Source of the DNA: a virus
Length of the DNA stretch: 43,006 nt
IMG/VR virus record: IMGVR_UViG_3300046713_000149
Coordinates: 1 to 43,006 of that record
Direction: 5' to 3' (one strand)
Below the pieces are notes generated by a model. The model had not been told where the DNA came from and did not search any database. It worked only from the letters and a program-made list of their open reading frames with translations. This document shows positions 6,531 to 14,931 of this stretch, in pieces. How positions within the stretch are numbered: the first letter of the stretch is position 1; every line of letters begins with the position of its first letter. Made by a program: the position numbers and the translations under genes.

Positions 6531-8692
6531 TGGCTAAAGACGAAGACATCCTGCACGAGGCGAAAGAGCGTTTTACCCGCTGCGAAACCTGGGAACGGGA
6601 TTGGCGGGAGCGTGCGCGCTTCGATGAGAAATTCGCCAACGGCGACAGCCAGAATATGTGGCAGTGGGACACTACCGTTCGCACGGAGCGAGGTGGGCGT
6701 CCCTGCCTGACCCAGAACCATGTCAGACAGCACAATCTGCAGATCATCAACGATGCGCGCCAGAACAAGGCTCAGATCAAGATCTCTCCGACCGGGGGCA
6801 AGGCCTCTTACGACGCCGCCCAGGTGATGGCCGGAACCATCCGCCGCATTGAATACCAGTCCCGGGCGGTCGATGCTTATTCAACGGCCACCTACCACCA
6901 AGTGGAAACCGGTATCGGCTACGTGCGCGTCGAGACCGGGTATATTGACGACAACAGCTTCGACCTCGATCTGTTCATACGCCGCGTCGCCGATCCCAGA
7001 ACCGTCTACATGGATCCCGACTGCCGCGAATACGATAAGTCCGATGCCAATTTCGCGTTCGTTTTCGAGGACATCCCCCGGGACCGTTACGAGGCCGAGC
7101 ACGGCAAGAACGATGCGCCGGCACCGACGGCGCTCGACCATCACGACGGCTGGAACGACAGGGACCACATTAGAATTGCCGAATACTGGCGGCGCGAAAT
7201 TAAAATTGAAAAGCGGCACCTCCTCAATGACGGCACCGTTGTCCGCGATGCCGAGATGCCCGCCGAAATCCGTGCCGAGATCGAGCCGCTGATCGTCAAG
7301 ACCCGCGATGTCGAGAGCCACCGGATCCAGTGGTTCAAGTTGGCCGGGCACAGGATCATCGACCGCGAGCAGTGGCTCGGAAAGTATATTCCGATTGTGC
7401 CGTTTCTGGGCGAAGAGACGATCATCGAGCACGTCATGGATCGTAAGGGCCACACCAGATCTCAGATCGACGCGCAACGGATTTATAATTACTGGTCGTC
7501 GGCGGCTGTCGAGCAGGTGGCGTTGCAGACCAAGACGCCATATCTCGCACGGGCCGATGCGATCGAGGGGCGTGAGGACCAGTGGAAGACCGCCAACGTC
7601 AAGAACTACAGTGTGCTGATTTTCAACGGCATTGACGAGCAGGGCAATCCGATTCCGCCGCCTGCGCGCGTTGAGCCGCCGACCATGGCGCAGGCCTACA
7701 TTTCGGGCATGCAGATCGCGCGCAATGATCTGATGGCGGTTACCGGGCAGTATCAGGCCGAGCTGGGGATGCCTTCCAACGAGCGCAGCGGTGTCGCCAT
7801 TCAGCAAAGACAAAGACAGGGTGACACCGCCACCTACCACTACATCGACAACCAGGCGAAGGGCATTCGCCAGATCGGCAGGATCCTCCTCGACCTGATC
7901 CCCAAGGTTTATGACACGCCGCGCATCATCAAGATCATGGGTTACGACAACAGTGAAAGCACGGTTGCCGTTGATCCCAACGCACCGGACGCGCATCAGC
8001 ACATCGACCCGACCAGTGGCGCGCCGATCGATCCCGCCCAGGCGCAGGCGATGCGGGAGGATCCGGCTCAACCAAATCCGGGCATTATTTTCAACCCCAA
8101 TGTCGGCGAATACGATGTTGAGGCCGACGTTGGGCCTGCTTATGGCACGCAGCGTCAGGAGGCTGCCAACGCATTTGCCACGATTATGCAACAAAACCCG
8201 GCGGCATTTCAAATTGTCGGAGATTTCTGGGCGCAAAACAGCGACTTCCCCGGAGCTGATGAGTTGGCTGATCGGCTCAAGCGCGGACTGCCGCCGCAAT
8301 ATCAGTCCGGTGCCGATCCTCAGTTGCAACAGGTCAAGCAGGCGGCGCAGGAGATGCAGAGCCACGCGCAGCAGCTGCTCTCCCAGGCCGATGCCGAGAT
8401 TGCCGCTCTCAAGCAGCAGCTCGCCAAGCAATCCCTGCAGCTGCAGGACAAGACCGCATCCACCACCATCGATGACTACAAGGCGGAAACCGATCGCCTC
8501 AAAGCTGTTGGGCAGATCGATCCGCACGCCATTCAGATCATCGTGCGACAGATGATCGAGGATATGATGCAGACCGACATCGAGCCGATGCTGCACCGGC
8601 ACGCCGCCACGCAGGGGCAGATCGCAGCCACCATGGCCCCGCCGGAGCCTGAGGGCGACGAGAGCAGCGCACCAGCCATGGCCCCGGCATGA
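6530..8692 (+). CDS. portal protein, P22 gp1-like
   Basis: The portal forms the dodecameric ring at one capsid vertex that nucleates assembly, docks terminase and later holds the tail. This 720-residue protein carries the features of P22-type portals: an N-terminal helical region ending RPCLTQNHVRQHNLQIINDA, a clip and stem region (RRVADPRTVYMDPDCREYDK), then IPIVPFLGEE, a DAQRIYNYWSSAAVEQVALQ helix, and NERSGVAIQQRQRQGDTATY before the crown. The last 120 residues are a glutamine-rich helical tail (QQVKQAAQEMQSHAQQLLSQ), as in the P22 barrel. The start is GTG, one base into the previous stop. Confidence 0.93.
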   Translation: MAKDEDILHEAKERFTRCETWERDWRERARFDEKFANGDSQNMWQWDTTVRTERGGRPCLTQNHVRQHNLQIINDARQNKAQIKISPTGGKASYDAAQVMAGTIRRIEYQSRAVDAYSTATYHQVETGIGYVRVETGYIDDNSFDLDLFIRRVADPRTVYMDPDCREYDKSDANFAFVFEDIPRDRYEAEHGKNDAPAPTALDHHDGWNDRDHIRIAEYWRREIKIEKRHLLNDGTVVRDAEMPAEIRAEIEPLIVKTRDVESHRIQWFKLAGHRIIDREQWLGKYIPIVPFLGEETIIEHVMDRKGHTRSQIDAQRIYNYWSSAAVEQVALQTKTPYLARADAIEGREDQWKTANVKNYSVLIFNGIDEQGNPIPPPARVEPPTMAQAYISGMQIARNDLMAVTGQYQAELGMPSNERSGVAIQQRQRQGDTATYHYIDNQAKGIRQIGRILLDLIPKVYDTPRIIKIMGYDNSESTVAVDPNAPDAHQHIDPTSGAPIDPAQAQAMREDPAQPNPGIIFNPNVGEYDVEADVGPAYGTQRQEAANAFATIMQQNPAAFQIVGDFWAQNSDFPGADELADRLKRGLPPQYQSGADPQLQQVKQAAQEMQSHAQQLLSQADAEIAALKQQLAKQSLQLQDKTASTTIDDYKAETDRLKAVGQIDPHAIQIIVRQMIEDMMQTDIEPMLHRHAATQGQIAATMAPPEPEGDESSAPAMAPA

Positions 8693-9282
8693 GTGGTGCG
8701 GTCAATCGACTGCGCATCCAGCCGCCTCCAGGCACGCCTGAGGCGAATAACCCGCTGGCACCCGACTGGATGCGAAACATCGGCTCGGCGGCGGCGGACT
8801 GGATGCGGCGACAGCATACCCTGAGCCAGCAGATGGGATACGAGGACCCGGCGACTGGATTGCCGACAAGCGCTGGATTGAAAAATGCACTGCGGCAATA
8901 TACTGGCGCTCTCGTCGGCGGGAGCGGTGCAATGAAGGGCAAGGAACTGCCGGACGCGCTTTACCATGTTGTCGGTCCTGAATGGGAGCCCGGCCAACCA
9001 TTACAGAGTCTGTATAGGCAGCACAAAGATGCTGCCTACGATATTTATTCCGAGCGTTGGCCTGATGCCGGCGACCTGTCTCAATATCACCCGCACTACA
9101 CAATGTTTTATGACAAACTGGAGGACGCGCGGCAGCATCCTGGCGAAGGGCGTATTTTGAAGATTGACCCTGCCAAGGTGGATTTACGTTTTGATCAACT
9201 AGAGCCGCCAGGATACTGGATCACCAGCGAAGACGTGCCACCAGACGCTATAACAGTCACGCCTCACAAAGCGGGCGAATGA
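8689..9282 (+). CDS. unknown protein, possible ADP-ribosyltransferase-like C-terminal domain
   Basis: Encodes 197 residues; ATGA overlap with portal. Residues 5-45 (NRLRIQPPPGTP, NPLAPDW, ADWMRRQ) resemble the N-terminus of the 846-residue protein at 580. Residues 82-197 form a separate domain opening with DALYHVVGPEWEPG, followed by YTMFYDKLEDARQHP, GRILKID and a closing PPGYWITSEDVPPDAITV. The order LYHVV, then a tyrosine-rich strand with an acid, then an aromatic strand and a VPPDAI end recalls small ADP-ribosyltransferase-fold proteins. I see no diagnostic catalytic triad that would settle it. If it is packaged via the shared N-terminal segment, it could act as an injected effector like T4 Alt; that is speculation. 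Confidence 0.7.
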   Translation: MSGAVNRLRIQPPPGTPEANNPLAPDWMRNIGSAAADWMRRQHTLSQQMGYEDPATGLPTSAGLKNALRQYTGALVGGSGAMKGKELPDALYHVVGPEWEPGQPLQSLYRQHKDAAYDIYSERWPDAGDLSQYHPHYTMFYDKLEDARQHPGEGRILKIDPAKVDLRFDQLEPPGYWITSEDVPPDAITVTPHKAGE

Positions 9283-9497
9283 GCGATCGTCCCGACATCG
9301 CCAAGCTGAGCCGGGAGGCTGTCGAGGCGTGGTTTCATCGCACCTGGGCGGAGAACGATCAGCTACGCGCTCGTGTCATCGAGCTGGAGGCGGCGCTCGC
9401 TCTCGTCAGGGGCACCCTGGATGCCATGCGCGGCGTGGTTGAGGCCGAGGAGCCTGCGCCGCACATGATCGACCACCCACCCAACGCACCGAGATGA
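9279..9497 (+). CDS. small coiled-coil protein of unknown function
   Basis: Encodes 72 residues and starts in an ATGA overlap. Residues 20-55 form a heptad-like helix (WAENDQLRARVIELEAALAL). The C-terminus is short, proline and histidine rich. It sits between portal and scaffold genes with overlapping codons on both sides, which supports it as a translated morphogenesis-operon gene. A role in assembly is possible but unproven. Confidence 0.65.
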   Translation: MSDRPDIAKLSREAVEAWFHRTWAENDQLRARVIELEAALALVRGTLDAMRGVVEAEEPAPHMIDHPPNAPR

Positions 9498-9694
9498 GCG
9501 ATCCGCAGGAGGAATATGCACGGGCGCTTGTTGCATACAGACGAGCGCGCAAGCGGCTGGCGGAAGCAAAATCCGCGTTGCCTAAGGTTAAAGCCGTCCA
9601 CCGTGATTATACGCTTGCGCGGATCGACGCGCTTTTTCCTCCGTCTCCCGTGATGATGACATTCCACGCTGTAAGAAACAGAGTTGATACATGA
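9494..9694 (+). CDS. small basic helical protein of unknown function
   Basis: Encodes 66 residues and is linked by ATGA overlaps to both neighbours. Residues 5-35 (EEYARALVAYRRARKRLAEA) form a basic amphipathic helix. The remainder (YTLARIDALFPPS, then HAVRNRVDT) has no recognisable domain. Context suggests a morphogenesis accessory role, with no direct evidence. Confidence 0.6.
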   Translation: MSDPQEEYARALVAYRRARKRLAEAKSALPKVKAVHRDYTLARIDALFPPSPVMMTFHAVRNRVDT

Positions 9695-10404
9695 GCGAAA
9701 CCACCACACCGGCACCCGAGCCCACCGCACCGTCGGTAGATCCCCCGGCTCCCGAGCCAACGCCGGAACCAGCTCCCGAGCCGGTCGAGCAGACCGAGGA
9801 GGAGAAGAAGGCTGCCAGGGACGCCGAGGGTCGCCGCGTTGCCGTCGTCAGGGCTCGCCTGGGCGCTGCCGAGCGCGAGCGCGACCGGCTGGCCATGGAG
9901 AATGCGGCTCTCCGCGCCCAGCAGCAGGGGCTGCAGCCTGCCGAAGAAACGCCTGAGCAGCGGGAGGCCCGCCGGGACGCCGAGGCGCTGCAGCGCGCCG
10001 AGGGCCGCGTTGAAGCCCGCCGCTTCCACGAGGAGGGTGCGAACGCTTACCCCGATTGGAAAGGGCGCTGCGATGATCTCGTGGCCATGGGCGCGGACGC
10101 CGGGTTTGCATCCCTTCTCGTCAGCATGCCGGGCGGCGTGCGCGTTGCGGCGGCGCTCGCGCAGGATCCCGAAGCGGTGCAGCGCATCGCCAACATCGCC
10201 ACCGAGCGCGGTCGCGCGGTTGCTCTCGGCACCTACGCCGCCCGCCTGGACGGCACCACGACCACTCAGCGCACACCACCGGTCACCCGCGCACCGGCTC
10301 CGGTGCGTCCTGTCACCGGGCGGGCATCGCCGACGTTCAACGAATACACGGCGAACGTCGACCAGCTGGTCGACCACTATCTGAAGCCACCGACGAGGCA
10401 CTAA
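9691..10404 (+). CDS. probable scaffolding protein
   Basis: Scaffolds template coat assembly and leave the prohead before maturation. The 237-residue protein lies directly between portal and coat genes, the usual place. Residues 1-30 are a proline/glutamate-rich disordered segment. Residues 30-105 are a highly charged helix (EEEKKAARDAEGRRVAVVRA). A helical domain spans 105-190, and a basic, proline-rich C-terminus ends in a short helix (VDQLVDHYLKPPTRH), comparable with the coat-binding end of P22 gp8. Sequence conservation among scaffolds is weak, so the call rests on composition and position. Confidence 0.75.
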   Translation: MSETTTPAPEPTAPSVDPPAPEPTPEPAPEPVEQTEEEKKAARDAEGRRVAVVRARLGAAERERDRLAMENAALRAQQQGLQPAEETPEQREARRDAEALQRAEGRVEARRFHEEGANAYPDWKGRCDDLVAMGADAGFASLLVSMPGGVRVAAALAQDPEAVQRIANIATERGRAVALGTYAARLDGTTTTQRTPPVTRAPAPVRPVTGRASPTFNEYTANVDQLVDHYLKPPTRH

Positions 10405-10408
10405 ACCA

Positions 10409-10537
10409 ATGATGACGGTTGAAGAACTCGCTTGGCTTATCCGGCTCATGAACTCCGACGATCCATTGGCACGCGAGCTTGGCTGGTATTTCTATCGTCG
10501 GAGATGCGAGGCTGAAGCTAAGCGTACCGGATCATGA
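10409..10537 (+). CDS. very small protein of unknown function
   Basis: A 42-residue frame starting with ATG ATG (10409, 10412) and ending in TGA that overlaps the next ATG (ATGA at 10534-10537). The peptide begins MMTVEELAWLIRLMNSDD and ends with a basic helix (GWYFYRRRCEAEAKR). It lies five bases after the scaffold stop. The overlap with a plausible downstream gene is the main support. Function unknown. Confidence 0.5.
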   Translation: MMTVEELAWLIRLMNSDDPLARELGWYFYRRRCEAEAKRTGS

Positions 10538-10755
10538 CCAAACTCAGTCGTGACGACATGATGGAGGCGGTTACCGAGGGCGTGAAGCAAGGTATGTCCG
10601 ATTGCGGACACCTCGATATCCACGACGCGATCCGCCAAGGTGTTGCCGACGCTATCTGGAAGATCGCTACCAACGCCACCCATGCTCCTTGTGCGGACTT
10701 TTTCGAGATGATCCGGCAAGGCATTGAGGACGGGATGCAGCGTCTCCCGAAGTAA
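10534..10755 (+). CDS. small helical protein with three internal repeats
   Basis: Encodes 73 residues. The motif acid-A/M-[VI]-x2-G-[VI]-x2-[GA]-[MI] occurs three times: EAVTEGVKQGM, DAIRQGVADAI and EMIRQGIEDGM. This makes three similar amphipathic helices, suggesting self-association or a small helical bundle. It contains two cysteines between the second and third repeats. It is translationally coupled to the 42-residue gene and precedes the coat leader. No family recognised. Confidence 0.65.
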   Translation: MTKLSRDDMMEAVTEGVKQGMSDCGHLDIHDAIRQGVADAIWKIATNATHAPCADFFEMIRQGIEDGMQRLPK

Positions 10756-10759
10756 ACCC

Positions 10760-10863
10760 GTAGCGGATGGGTCAACACCGCGCGCAGGCTTGCCCTGCAT
10801 CGCCTGACATCGACGGGTAGCGGATCCGCAAATACCGCGCGTCGTGCCTGCCCCGTCTGTCAG
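10760..10863 (+). repeat. imperfect tandem repeat in the coat-gene leader
   Basis: The 205 bases between 10755 and the coat start hold no gene. Two copies of an imperfect unit of about 50 bp begin at 10760 and 10817, 57 bp apart. They share GTAGCGGAT, then CAAnACCGCGCG, then TGCCC and a final TGnCA. GTAGCGGAT also occurs at 35135 near the integrase operon. The stretch ends in an AGGAGG Shine-Dalgarno at about 10951-10956. It may be a coat-gene promoter/operator or a translational control leader. Confidence 0.5.
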
Positions 10864-10960
10864 CGCGGCTAACCCTCTCACTGCGACAACGGAAACCAAC
10901 CCGGCGCGCCCCCGGAAAGGGCTGCGCCTCCCGCAATCCGTTGTCAGCAGGAGGGGCCAA

Positions 10961-12187
10961 ATGGCCGCCAGCAATACCCTACTTACCATTAACATGATCA
11001 CCGCCAAGGCGCTGGCGATCTTGCACCAGAAGTGCAACATCATCGGCAGCGTCAACCGCCAGTATGACGACAGCTTCGCCAACAGCGGGGCCAAGATCGG
11101 CAGCACGCTGCGCATTCGCATTCCGGTGCAATACACCGTCTCGAAGACCCCGGCGCTGAGCCTTCAGAACACGGTGGAGACGTTCGTCTCCTTGCCGATC
11201 AGCAACCAGTACCACACCGATTTCAGCTTCAGCAGCAACGAGCTGACGCTGAGCATAGACGATTTCAGCGCCCGCTACATCGAGCCGGCGATCGCGGTGC
11301 TGGCGGCGCAGATCGAGGCCGACTTCGTTGCCCAGATGTGGCCGACGGTGTGGAACCAAGTGGGCACTGCAGCGAGCCCCCAGGTGTTCAAGACCGTGTT
11401 GCAGGCGCGCAAGTTGCTGCTCGACAACCTGACGCCGCAGTCGAAGCAATGGTTGTTGCGCATCAACACCCAGGACAACGTCGACTTGGTCGACGCCCTT
11501 AAAGGATTATTCCAACAATCAACGCAGATCGCGCGGCAATACACCGACGGCGTCATGGGCCTCGCCGGCGGTTTCGAGTGGGCAGAGAACACCCATTTGA
11601 CGACGCAGACGCGCGGCGCAGGAAACGCCGCCTACACGACCACGACCGTTCAAACCGGTGTGGCGGGCTCCGGCACCGGTCAGAGCACCGGCACGTCGCT
11701 GGTGGTTGCTGCTGGTGCGGGCGCGATGAACGCCGGGGATGTGTTCACCATTGCCAATGTCTATCGCGTTCACCCCGAGACGAAGGTCAACACCGGCATT
11801 CTGCAGCAGTTCGTGGTGGCGGCGGCTTATGCCGGCGGCGCAGGCACCATCACCATCTCGCCGGGCATCAATGGTGTTGAAGGCAGCCCGACGCGAAACG
11901 TCTACATCGCCACGGCGGCGGCGCAGGCGATCGTCTTTGCCGGCACCGTATCCGCCACTTCCGGTTTGTCACTTGCTTACCACCCTGATGCTTTCACTTT
12001 CGCAACGGCTGATCTGGTGATGCCCGGCGGTGTTGACATGGCCAGTCGCGTGCAAAAAGACGGCATCAGCATGCGCGCCGTTCGGCAATACAGCATCAGC
12101 GACGATACCTTCCCGATCCGCATCGACGTGTTGTGGGGCTGTGCCGCGCTTCGGCCCCAGTTGGCCTGCCGACTGGTGGCGAATTAG
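10961..12187 (+). CDS. major capsid protein, P22 coat-like
   Basis: Forms the icosahedral shell. The ATG at 10961, four bases after an AGGAGGGGCC Shine-Dalgarno, gives a 408-residue protein beginning MAASNTLLTINMITAKALAI; an upstream in-frame extension to 10844 lacks such a site and looks like leader. The C-terminal part ending VQKDGISMRAVRQYSISDD, FPIRIDVLWGCAALRPQLAC is the signature end of the P22-type HK97-fold coat family. An alanine/glycine/threonine-rich beta segment in residues about 225-330 probably corresponds to the inserted domain of this family. It is preceded by scaffold and followed by a decoration-like gene. The family assignment is from motif recognition. Confidence 0.92.
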   Translation: MAASNTLLTINMITAKALAILHQKCNIIGSVNRQYDDSFANSGAKIGSTLRIRIPVQYTVSKTPALSLQNTVETFVSLPISNQYHTDFSFSSNELTLSIDDFSARYIEPAIAVLAAQIEADFVAQMWPTVWNQVGTAASPQVFKTVLQARKLLLDNLTPQSKQWLLRINTQDNVDLVDALKGLFQQSTQIARQYTDGVMGLAGGFEWAENTHLTTQTRGAGNAAYTTTTVQTGVAGSGTGQSTGTSLVVAAGAGAMNAGDVFTIANVYRVHPETKVNTGILQQFVVAAAYAGGAGTITISPGINGVEGSPTRNVYIATAAAQAIVFAGTVSATSGLSLAYHPDAFTFATADLVMPGGVDMASRVQKDGISMRAVRQYSISDDTFPIRIDVLWGCAALRPQLACRLVAN

Positions 12188-12196
12188 GAGGGCGGA

Positions 12197-12613
12197 ATGT
12201 ATAACGACAACAAAGGACCGCAGGACAACATCGGCGGCTCGGCTTACTCGTTGGGGCCGCAGATGTTCGATCCGTCGCTGGCGGCGAATGGCGGCGGGCA
12301 GTCGTTCGTAAGCGGTCTGACCGCCACGGCAGGCGGCACACGGGCGGCTGCACTGCCGCTGCGGGCCGCTATGAACCGCATTGCCACCTGTGCCACTGCG
12401 GCTGACAGCGTTGCCCTGCCGCCTGCGGTGGGCGGTCAGGAAGTGACGGTCATCAACAGCGGCGCGGCGGCGGCGCAGGTGTTCGCTGCTGTGGGCACAA
12501 GCGACACCATCAACGGGGTGGTGGCGGCAACCGGCATCTCGGTGGCGGCTGCGGGCAAGGTGCAGTTCGTGAGCCCCGGCCCGGGGCTGTGGTTCAGCAT
12601 CTTGAGTGCCTGA
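12197..12613 (+). CDS. probable head decoration protein
   Basis: Encodes 138 residues with an AGGAGGGCGG Shine-Dalgarno before the ATG. After a glycine-rich N-terminus, residues 45-138 form a beta-rich domain: TRAAALPLRAAMNRIATCAT, DSVALPPAVGGQEVTVINSG, then AAQVFAAVGTSDTINGV and a final KVQFVSPGPGLWFSIL strand. Proteins of this pattern commonly follow coat genes in podovirus-type phages and are taken as capsid decoration or stabilising proteins. I cannot tell whether it is a trimeric cement protein or a fibre. Confidence 0.65.
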   Translation: MYNDNKGPQDNIGGSAYSLGPQMFDPSLAANGGGQSFVSGLTATAGGTRAAALPLRAAMNRIATCATAADSVALPPAVGGQEVTVINSGAAAAQVFAAVGTSDTINGVVAATGISVAAAGKVQFVSPGPGLWFSILSA

Positions 12614-12616
12614 TCT

Positions 12617-12665
12617 TTGCCGGGGGGCGTGTGGCCGCCGAGCGCTTCCCCGGCAATTCGGCGGC
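12617..12665 (+). other. two interleaved perfect inverted repeats (pseudoknot topology)
   Basis: In the 75 bases between 12613 and 12689, the arm 12617-12625 (TTGCCGGGG) is perfectly complementary to 12648-12656. The arm 12634-12641 (GCCGCCGA) is perfectly complementary to 12658-12665. The arms alternate (A, B, A', B'), so the RNA could form an H-type pseudoknot or two mutually exclusive hairpins. No T-run follows, so it is not a standard terminator. It may control the drop in expression after coat and decoration genes or protect a 3' end. Confidence 0.6.
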
Positions 12666-12688
12666 AATTCCATAACAGGTGACAACGC

Positions 12689-13021
12689 ATGATGCCGGGC
12701 AACTACTCGCTCACGGTTTATCGCGGCGATACGTCCCGCTGGTCGTTCATCCTGTGGGCGGATGCATTCAAAACCTCACCCGCCGATCTGACCGGCGTCA
12801 CGGCTAGATCGCAGATACGCACCCGCCCCGGCGGCGATGTGGTGTTAACGCTCGCTCCTACCGTCTCGTTGCCGAATATGATCGGCATCGCGATCTCGGC
12901 GGCGCAGTGCGCGACGCTGCCGAGCCGTGCGGTGTGGGATTTGCAACTGACGTATCCGACCGGTGATGTCGTGACCGTAATTGCCGGCGCGGTGAACGCC
13001 ACGGCGGATGTGACGCAATGA
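12689..13021 (+). CDS. beta-rich phage structural protein of unknown role
   Basis: Encodes 110 residues from tandem ATG codons at 12689 and 12692. The pattern [59 protein letters not shown] and a final [15 protein letters not shown] matches a small all-beta domain often found in phage tail and fibre gene clusters (RGDT, DLTGxTARxQIR and WDLQLT landmarks). It is coupled to the collagen-like gene by ATGA at 13018. It probably belongs to a fibre or adsorption apparatus. Confidence 0.65.
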   Translation: MMPGNYSLTVYRGDTSRWSFILWADAFKTSPADLTGVTARSQIRTRPGGDVVLTLAPTVSLPNMIGIAISAAQCATLPSRAVWDLQLTYPTGDVVTVIAGAVNATADVTQ

Positions 13022-13548
13022 CCCTGGTTGCAGAGCTGCTGGACGATCCTGCCGTGCCGGTGACGGTGGTGGAGATCGCCAGCGTCGGCATGCAGGGGCC
13101 GTCCGGCCCACCCGGCCCACAAGGCGCGCCTGGGCCTCCCGGCGCATCGGATTTCGCCGGGCTGACGGGGCAGGCGACGTATGCCCAGCTGCCGGCTGAG
13201 GTCTCGCAGGTGCCGATCGCGTTCGTCTACAGCGGCAAGCCGGCGACCGGCGCGGTTGTCAATGTGCCGATGGCCATGGCGGTGACGGTTCCGGCCAGTC
13301 TGGCGGGGACGCGGATATATGCCGGGACCAACACGACGGCGAGCGCCGTTTTCACGCTCAACAAAATCAGCGGCGGCACCACCACGGCGCTCGGCACGGT
13401 GACGGTCACCAGCGCCAGCCACACCAGCGCCACGCTGTCCGGTGCAGGCGGCGGTCTGGCAGCGGGCGACGCGCTGCAGTGCGTGGCTCCGACGCAGGAT
13501 GCGACGCTTGCCGATCTCGGAATTACAATTCTCGCAACAAGGGTTTGA
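13018..13548 (+). CDS. collagen-like fibre protein
   Basis: Encodes 176 residues. A short N-terminal helix is followed by seven contiguous Gly-X-Y triplets (residues 24-44: [11 protein letters not shown], then [10 protein letters not shown]), a collagen-like triple-helix stem. A beta-rich C-terminal half follows ([36 protein letters not shown]), ending in [13 protein letters not shown] trimeric phage fibre with a short collagen neck is the simplest reading. Confidence 0.75.
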   Translation: MTLVAELLDDPAVPVTVVEIASVGMQGPSGPPGPQGAPGPPGASDFAGLTGQATYAQLPAEVSQVPIAFVYSGKPATGAVVNVPMAMAVTVPASLAGTRIYAGTNTTASAVFTLNKISGGTTTALGTVTVTSASHTSATLSGAGGGLAAGDALQCVAPTQDATLADLGITILATRV

Positions 13549-13550
13549 AT

Positions 13551-14102
13551 ATGAGCCATGAACGCGGCGACGCACGCGATCTCGCCAGCACGACGATCAC
13601 GCTCGGCGACAGCGTCGGTGAATACACTGGTCTAACCGGCGTTTGGCGCGTCGAGGTGTTCGATGCCGACGGTGTGCTGCAATGGGATGAGACCTTGCAA
13701 AACCTCGTCACTACGCAGGGCAAGAACACGATGCTCACCATTCTGACGAGCGGCACGTTCGCCGTGCTTTATTCGTCGGCCTACACGGCCGGCAGCCCGA
13801 TCGCCACGGCGACGTATGCGGCACCAGTCGTCACCGAGGTGACATCGGGCATGCTGGCGGCACGACAGGTGCTGACCTGGGGTGCTGCATCAGCCGGATC
13901 GATTGTCGGCACGTCTACGCTGAGTATCCTGTCTGCCTGCACGCTGAACGGCATCATGGCGGTGAGTGGTGGGGCTGGCGTCACCACGCCAGGGAATACG
14001 GGCGCGACTGGCGGCGTGTTGTTGAGCGAGGGCAACCTGGGCACGCCGCAGGTGATCTCGACAACGGGGACGGTTGTCCTCTCTTACACGCTGAGTGTGT
14101 GA
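13551..14102 (+). CDS. phage structural protein of unknown role, tail/fibre type
   Basis: The ATG at 13551, right after the upstream TGA, gives 183 residues; a longer upstream frame is an extension into the previous gene. The motif TGVWRVEVFDADGVLQWDET, then NLVTTQGKNTMLTILTSG, is characteristic of a widespread phage protein family found among tail and fibre genes. The rest is a beta-rich, glycine/alanine/threonine sequence ending VVLSYTLSV. It is coupled to the next gene through TGATG. Confidence 0.65.
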   Translation: MSHERGDARDLASTTITLGDSVGEYTGLTGVWRVEVFDADGVLQWDETLQNLVTTQGKNTMLTILTSGTFAVLYSSAYTAGSPIATATYAAPVVTEVTSGMLAARQVLTWGAASAGSIVGTSTLSILSACTLNGIMAVSGGAGVTTPGNTGATGGVLLSEGNLGTPQVISTTGTVVLSYTLSV

Positions 14103-14452
14103 TGGCAAAAAAGATCATCGTGCTTGAGCGTGTCGGCGAGCCATCGGATGACAGCTACAACTTTGTGTTGTGGGCGACGGTGCCGACCGGGCGCGAGCCT
14201 GCATATGCCAATGCGGGGAAGACCAGCGCATATCAGGATGCGACGCCGGAGGAGCTGACTGCGCTGCAGGATGGCACCGTTGTCGAGCGCACCGGAACGC
14301 TGGCTTATCCCGCTGGCGGCAGCGGCAACTTCAAGCAGGATCTGCAAAAGTTGTTCAGTGAATTTCAATCCGAGATCAACAAAGCCAATCCATGGGTACG
14401 TTACGGAACCAGCTACGACGGCACGACGTGGACTAATGCGGGGACGCCATGA
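14102..14452 (+). CDS. small phage protein of unknown function
   Basis: Encodes 116 residues from the ATG within TGATG at 14100-14104. Residues 1-60 look like a small alpha/beta unit (KKIIVLERVGEPSDDSYNFV, LWATVPTGREP). A helix (FKQDLQKLFSEFQSEINKAN) follows and ends in GTSYDGTTWTNAGTP, a YDGTTW motif like those in fibre proteins. ATGA overlap with the next gene. No domain recognised. Confidence 0.6.
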   Translation: MAKKIIVLERVGEPSDDSYNFVLWATVPTGREPAYANAGKTSAYQDATPEELTALQDGTVVERTGTLAYPAGGSGNFKQDLQKLFSEFQSEINKANPWVRYGTSYDGTTWTNAGTP

Positions 14453-14931
14453 CCACCAACAAGATCAGCTATGGCACCTCCACCGCGATCACCTGCACGA
14501 TAAATTCGCTCGGGTCATCGGCGACGCAAGGGCGTGGTTCTGTGGCGGTCGACAACACGACCAACCTTTACGACGACGCGATGCTGACGGTGACCGTCGT
14601 AACAACCGCTACTGCGCTCGGCAACGATTTTGCCTGCTACGTTTACCTCTACGGTTCGGAAGATGGCACCACCTACAGCGGCTCAACAATCGAGGCGTTG
14701 GGCACTGATGTCGCGGTGACGCTGGCTAATCCGACCAATATGAAAGGGCCGTATGTCATCGCCTGCCCCTCGATCAGCCAGACCTATCGGCTGGTGGTTG
14801 GATCGGTGGCATCGGCATTCGGCGGGATCATGCCGCGCAAATGGGGTATCGTAGTTCAGAACTACGCCGGGACGGCACTCTCGACAGGATGCTCCGCGAG
14901 CTACACCGGCATAGCATATACGGACGCCTGA
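14449..14931 (+). CDS. beta-rich phage structural protein
   Basis: Encodes 160 residues, starting in ATGA. The sequence is dominated by beta-strand patterns (TAITCTINSLGSS, AMLTVTVVTTATALGNDFAC, YVYLYGSEDGTTYSGSTIE, KWGIVVQNYAGTALS), a jelly-roll or Ig-like profile. The YGSEDGTTYSG motif resembles the C-terminal end of the preceding protein (YDGTTW). It sits in the fibre cluster. The exact role is unknown. Confidence 0.6.
   Translation: MTTNKISYGTSTAITCTINSLGSSATQGRGSVAVDNTTNLYDDAMLTVTVVTTATALGNDFACYVYLYGSEDGTTYSGSTIEALGTDVAVTLANPTNMKGPYVIACPSISQTYRLVVGSVASAFGGIMPRKWGIVVQNYAGTALSTGCSASYTGIAYTDA

Noticed and set aside
6881-8602. 573-codon leftward open frame across the portal gene
   Set aside because: It is fully antisense to a recognised portal gene; its composition (many G, V, L, I with no domain) is that of a GC-rich shadow frame.
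10844-10960. N-terminal 39-residue extension of the coat protein
   Set aside because: The strong AGGAGG sits directly before ATG 10961; the upstream part coincides with leader repeats.
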